From assembly GCA_013396635.1 (NCBI GenBank), contig WBMW01003259.1, positions 62,001-126,000 of the forward strand: DNA of 64,000 bases, read 5' to 3'. This document shows positions 63,717-64,000 of the stretch, in pieces. The position numbers and the translations under genes are program-made. The notes below the pieces were generated by a model. That model ran no database searches, had not been told where the DNA came from, and saw only the letters and a list, made by a program, of their open reading frames with translations. Origin of the DNA: Penelope pileata. Its lineage: Eukaryota > Chordata > Aves > Galliformes > Cracidae. How positions within the stretch are numbered: position 1 is the stretch's first letter; the number at the start of each line of letters is the position of its first letter.

Positions 63717-63943
63717 TTATACAAAGGGTTCTGCAGAAGCACCGTTCAGTTTGCTCTTGCTTTTGTTCTTGGAGAGCAGCTTTCTGTTAAGAAGACGTGA
63801 AAGCGTGCCTCCCTTCTTGCGCGTTTCCTCTGACAGTGGCTGCTGCAGGTAGATGAGATCGTTGTGTGACTGACTCATTCCCGGGTCCTTCTGATGGTGC
63901 CGCCGACGGAAAAAGAGCTTCGCGCTCTTTTTCAAAATCCCAC
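63717..63943 (-). CDS. C2CD2: C2CD2 last coding exon (partial gene, C-terminus only)
   Basis: An acceptor (TTCTGCAG) leads into GGILKKSAKLFFRRRHHQK, DPGMSQSHNDLIYLQQ, KGGTLSRLLNRKLLSKNKSK and ends GASAEPFV before a stop. This matches the C-terminal tail of C2CD2 as I recall it, including KKSAKLFFRRRH and DPGMSQSHNDL. Known: C2CD2 and its paralogue C2CD2L (TMEM24) are ER-anchored proteins with an SMP lipid-transfer module, a C2 domain and a polybasic C-terminal tail that contacts the plasma membrane in C2CD2L. The many Lys/Arg and Ser residues here fit such a tail. The rest of the gene lies to the right of the window. Its position and strand next to PRDM15 agree with human 21q22.3. Confidence 0.88.
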
Positions 63944-64000
63944 CTGCAGAAGCAGAGAGCAGAGGCACTTTAGACAGAACAGGCTGCCTTCCTCTGGCTT

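Overview
The window is vertebrate nuclear DNA, most likely from a bird and probably galliform-like. Genes are split into short exons with GT/AG junctions. Several avian-style CR1 LINE tails are present (about 19.1, 25.8, 38.5 and 58.6 kb), plus a CR1 reverse-transcriptase fragment at 50.5-51.1 kb and worn MIR-type SINEs. The gene order matches the human 21q22.3 segment in which PRDM15 is followed upstream by C2CD2 on the same strand. Species cannot be fixed from the sequence. Short N runs at 19142, 20707, 42460 and 57892 mark a draft assembly.

Layout. 1-4.5 kb: intergenic, no gene seen. 4.5-16.9 kb (minus strand): a series of exon remnants collinear with the histone H4 transcription factor HINFP. 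Phase-compatible splice sites survive, but there is a one-base deletion, in-frame stops and several lost zinc-ligand residues, so I call it a multi-exon HINFP-like pseudogene. 19.3-20.1 kb: a CpG island with an NRF1-like site and no assigned gene; it sits where the promoter of the HINFP-like locus would be. 20-26 kb: non-coding, with one CR1. 26.2-58.1 kb (minus strand): PRDM15, reconstructed as 24 coding exons plus a predicted non-coding first exon in a CpG island at 57.5-58.3 kb. All intron phases agree and the joined frame is 3543 nt (1180 codons plus stop). 59.2-63.9 kb (minus strand): the last coding exon and probable long 3' UTR of C2CD2, which continues beyond the right edge.

How the genes relate. 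PRDM15 is a nuclear PR/SET-domain transcription factor with about 17 zinc fingers, mostly one finger per exon with phase-1 introns. It is essentially complete here. C2CD2 is a lipid-transfer/C2-domain membrane-contact protein of which only the polybasic C-terminus is visible; it shares strand and synteny with PRDM15 but no pathway. The unexpected content is the decayed HINFP-like gene downstream of PRDM15, with one zinc-finger exon still nearly identical to the HINFP pattern while its neighbours have decayed, and an apparently ownerless CpG-island promoter. No RNA gene, CRISPR array or intact mobile element was found.
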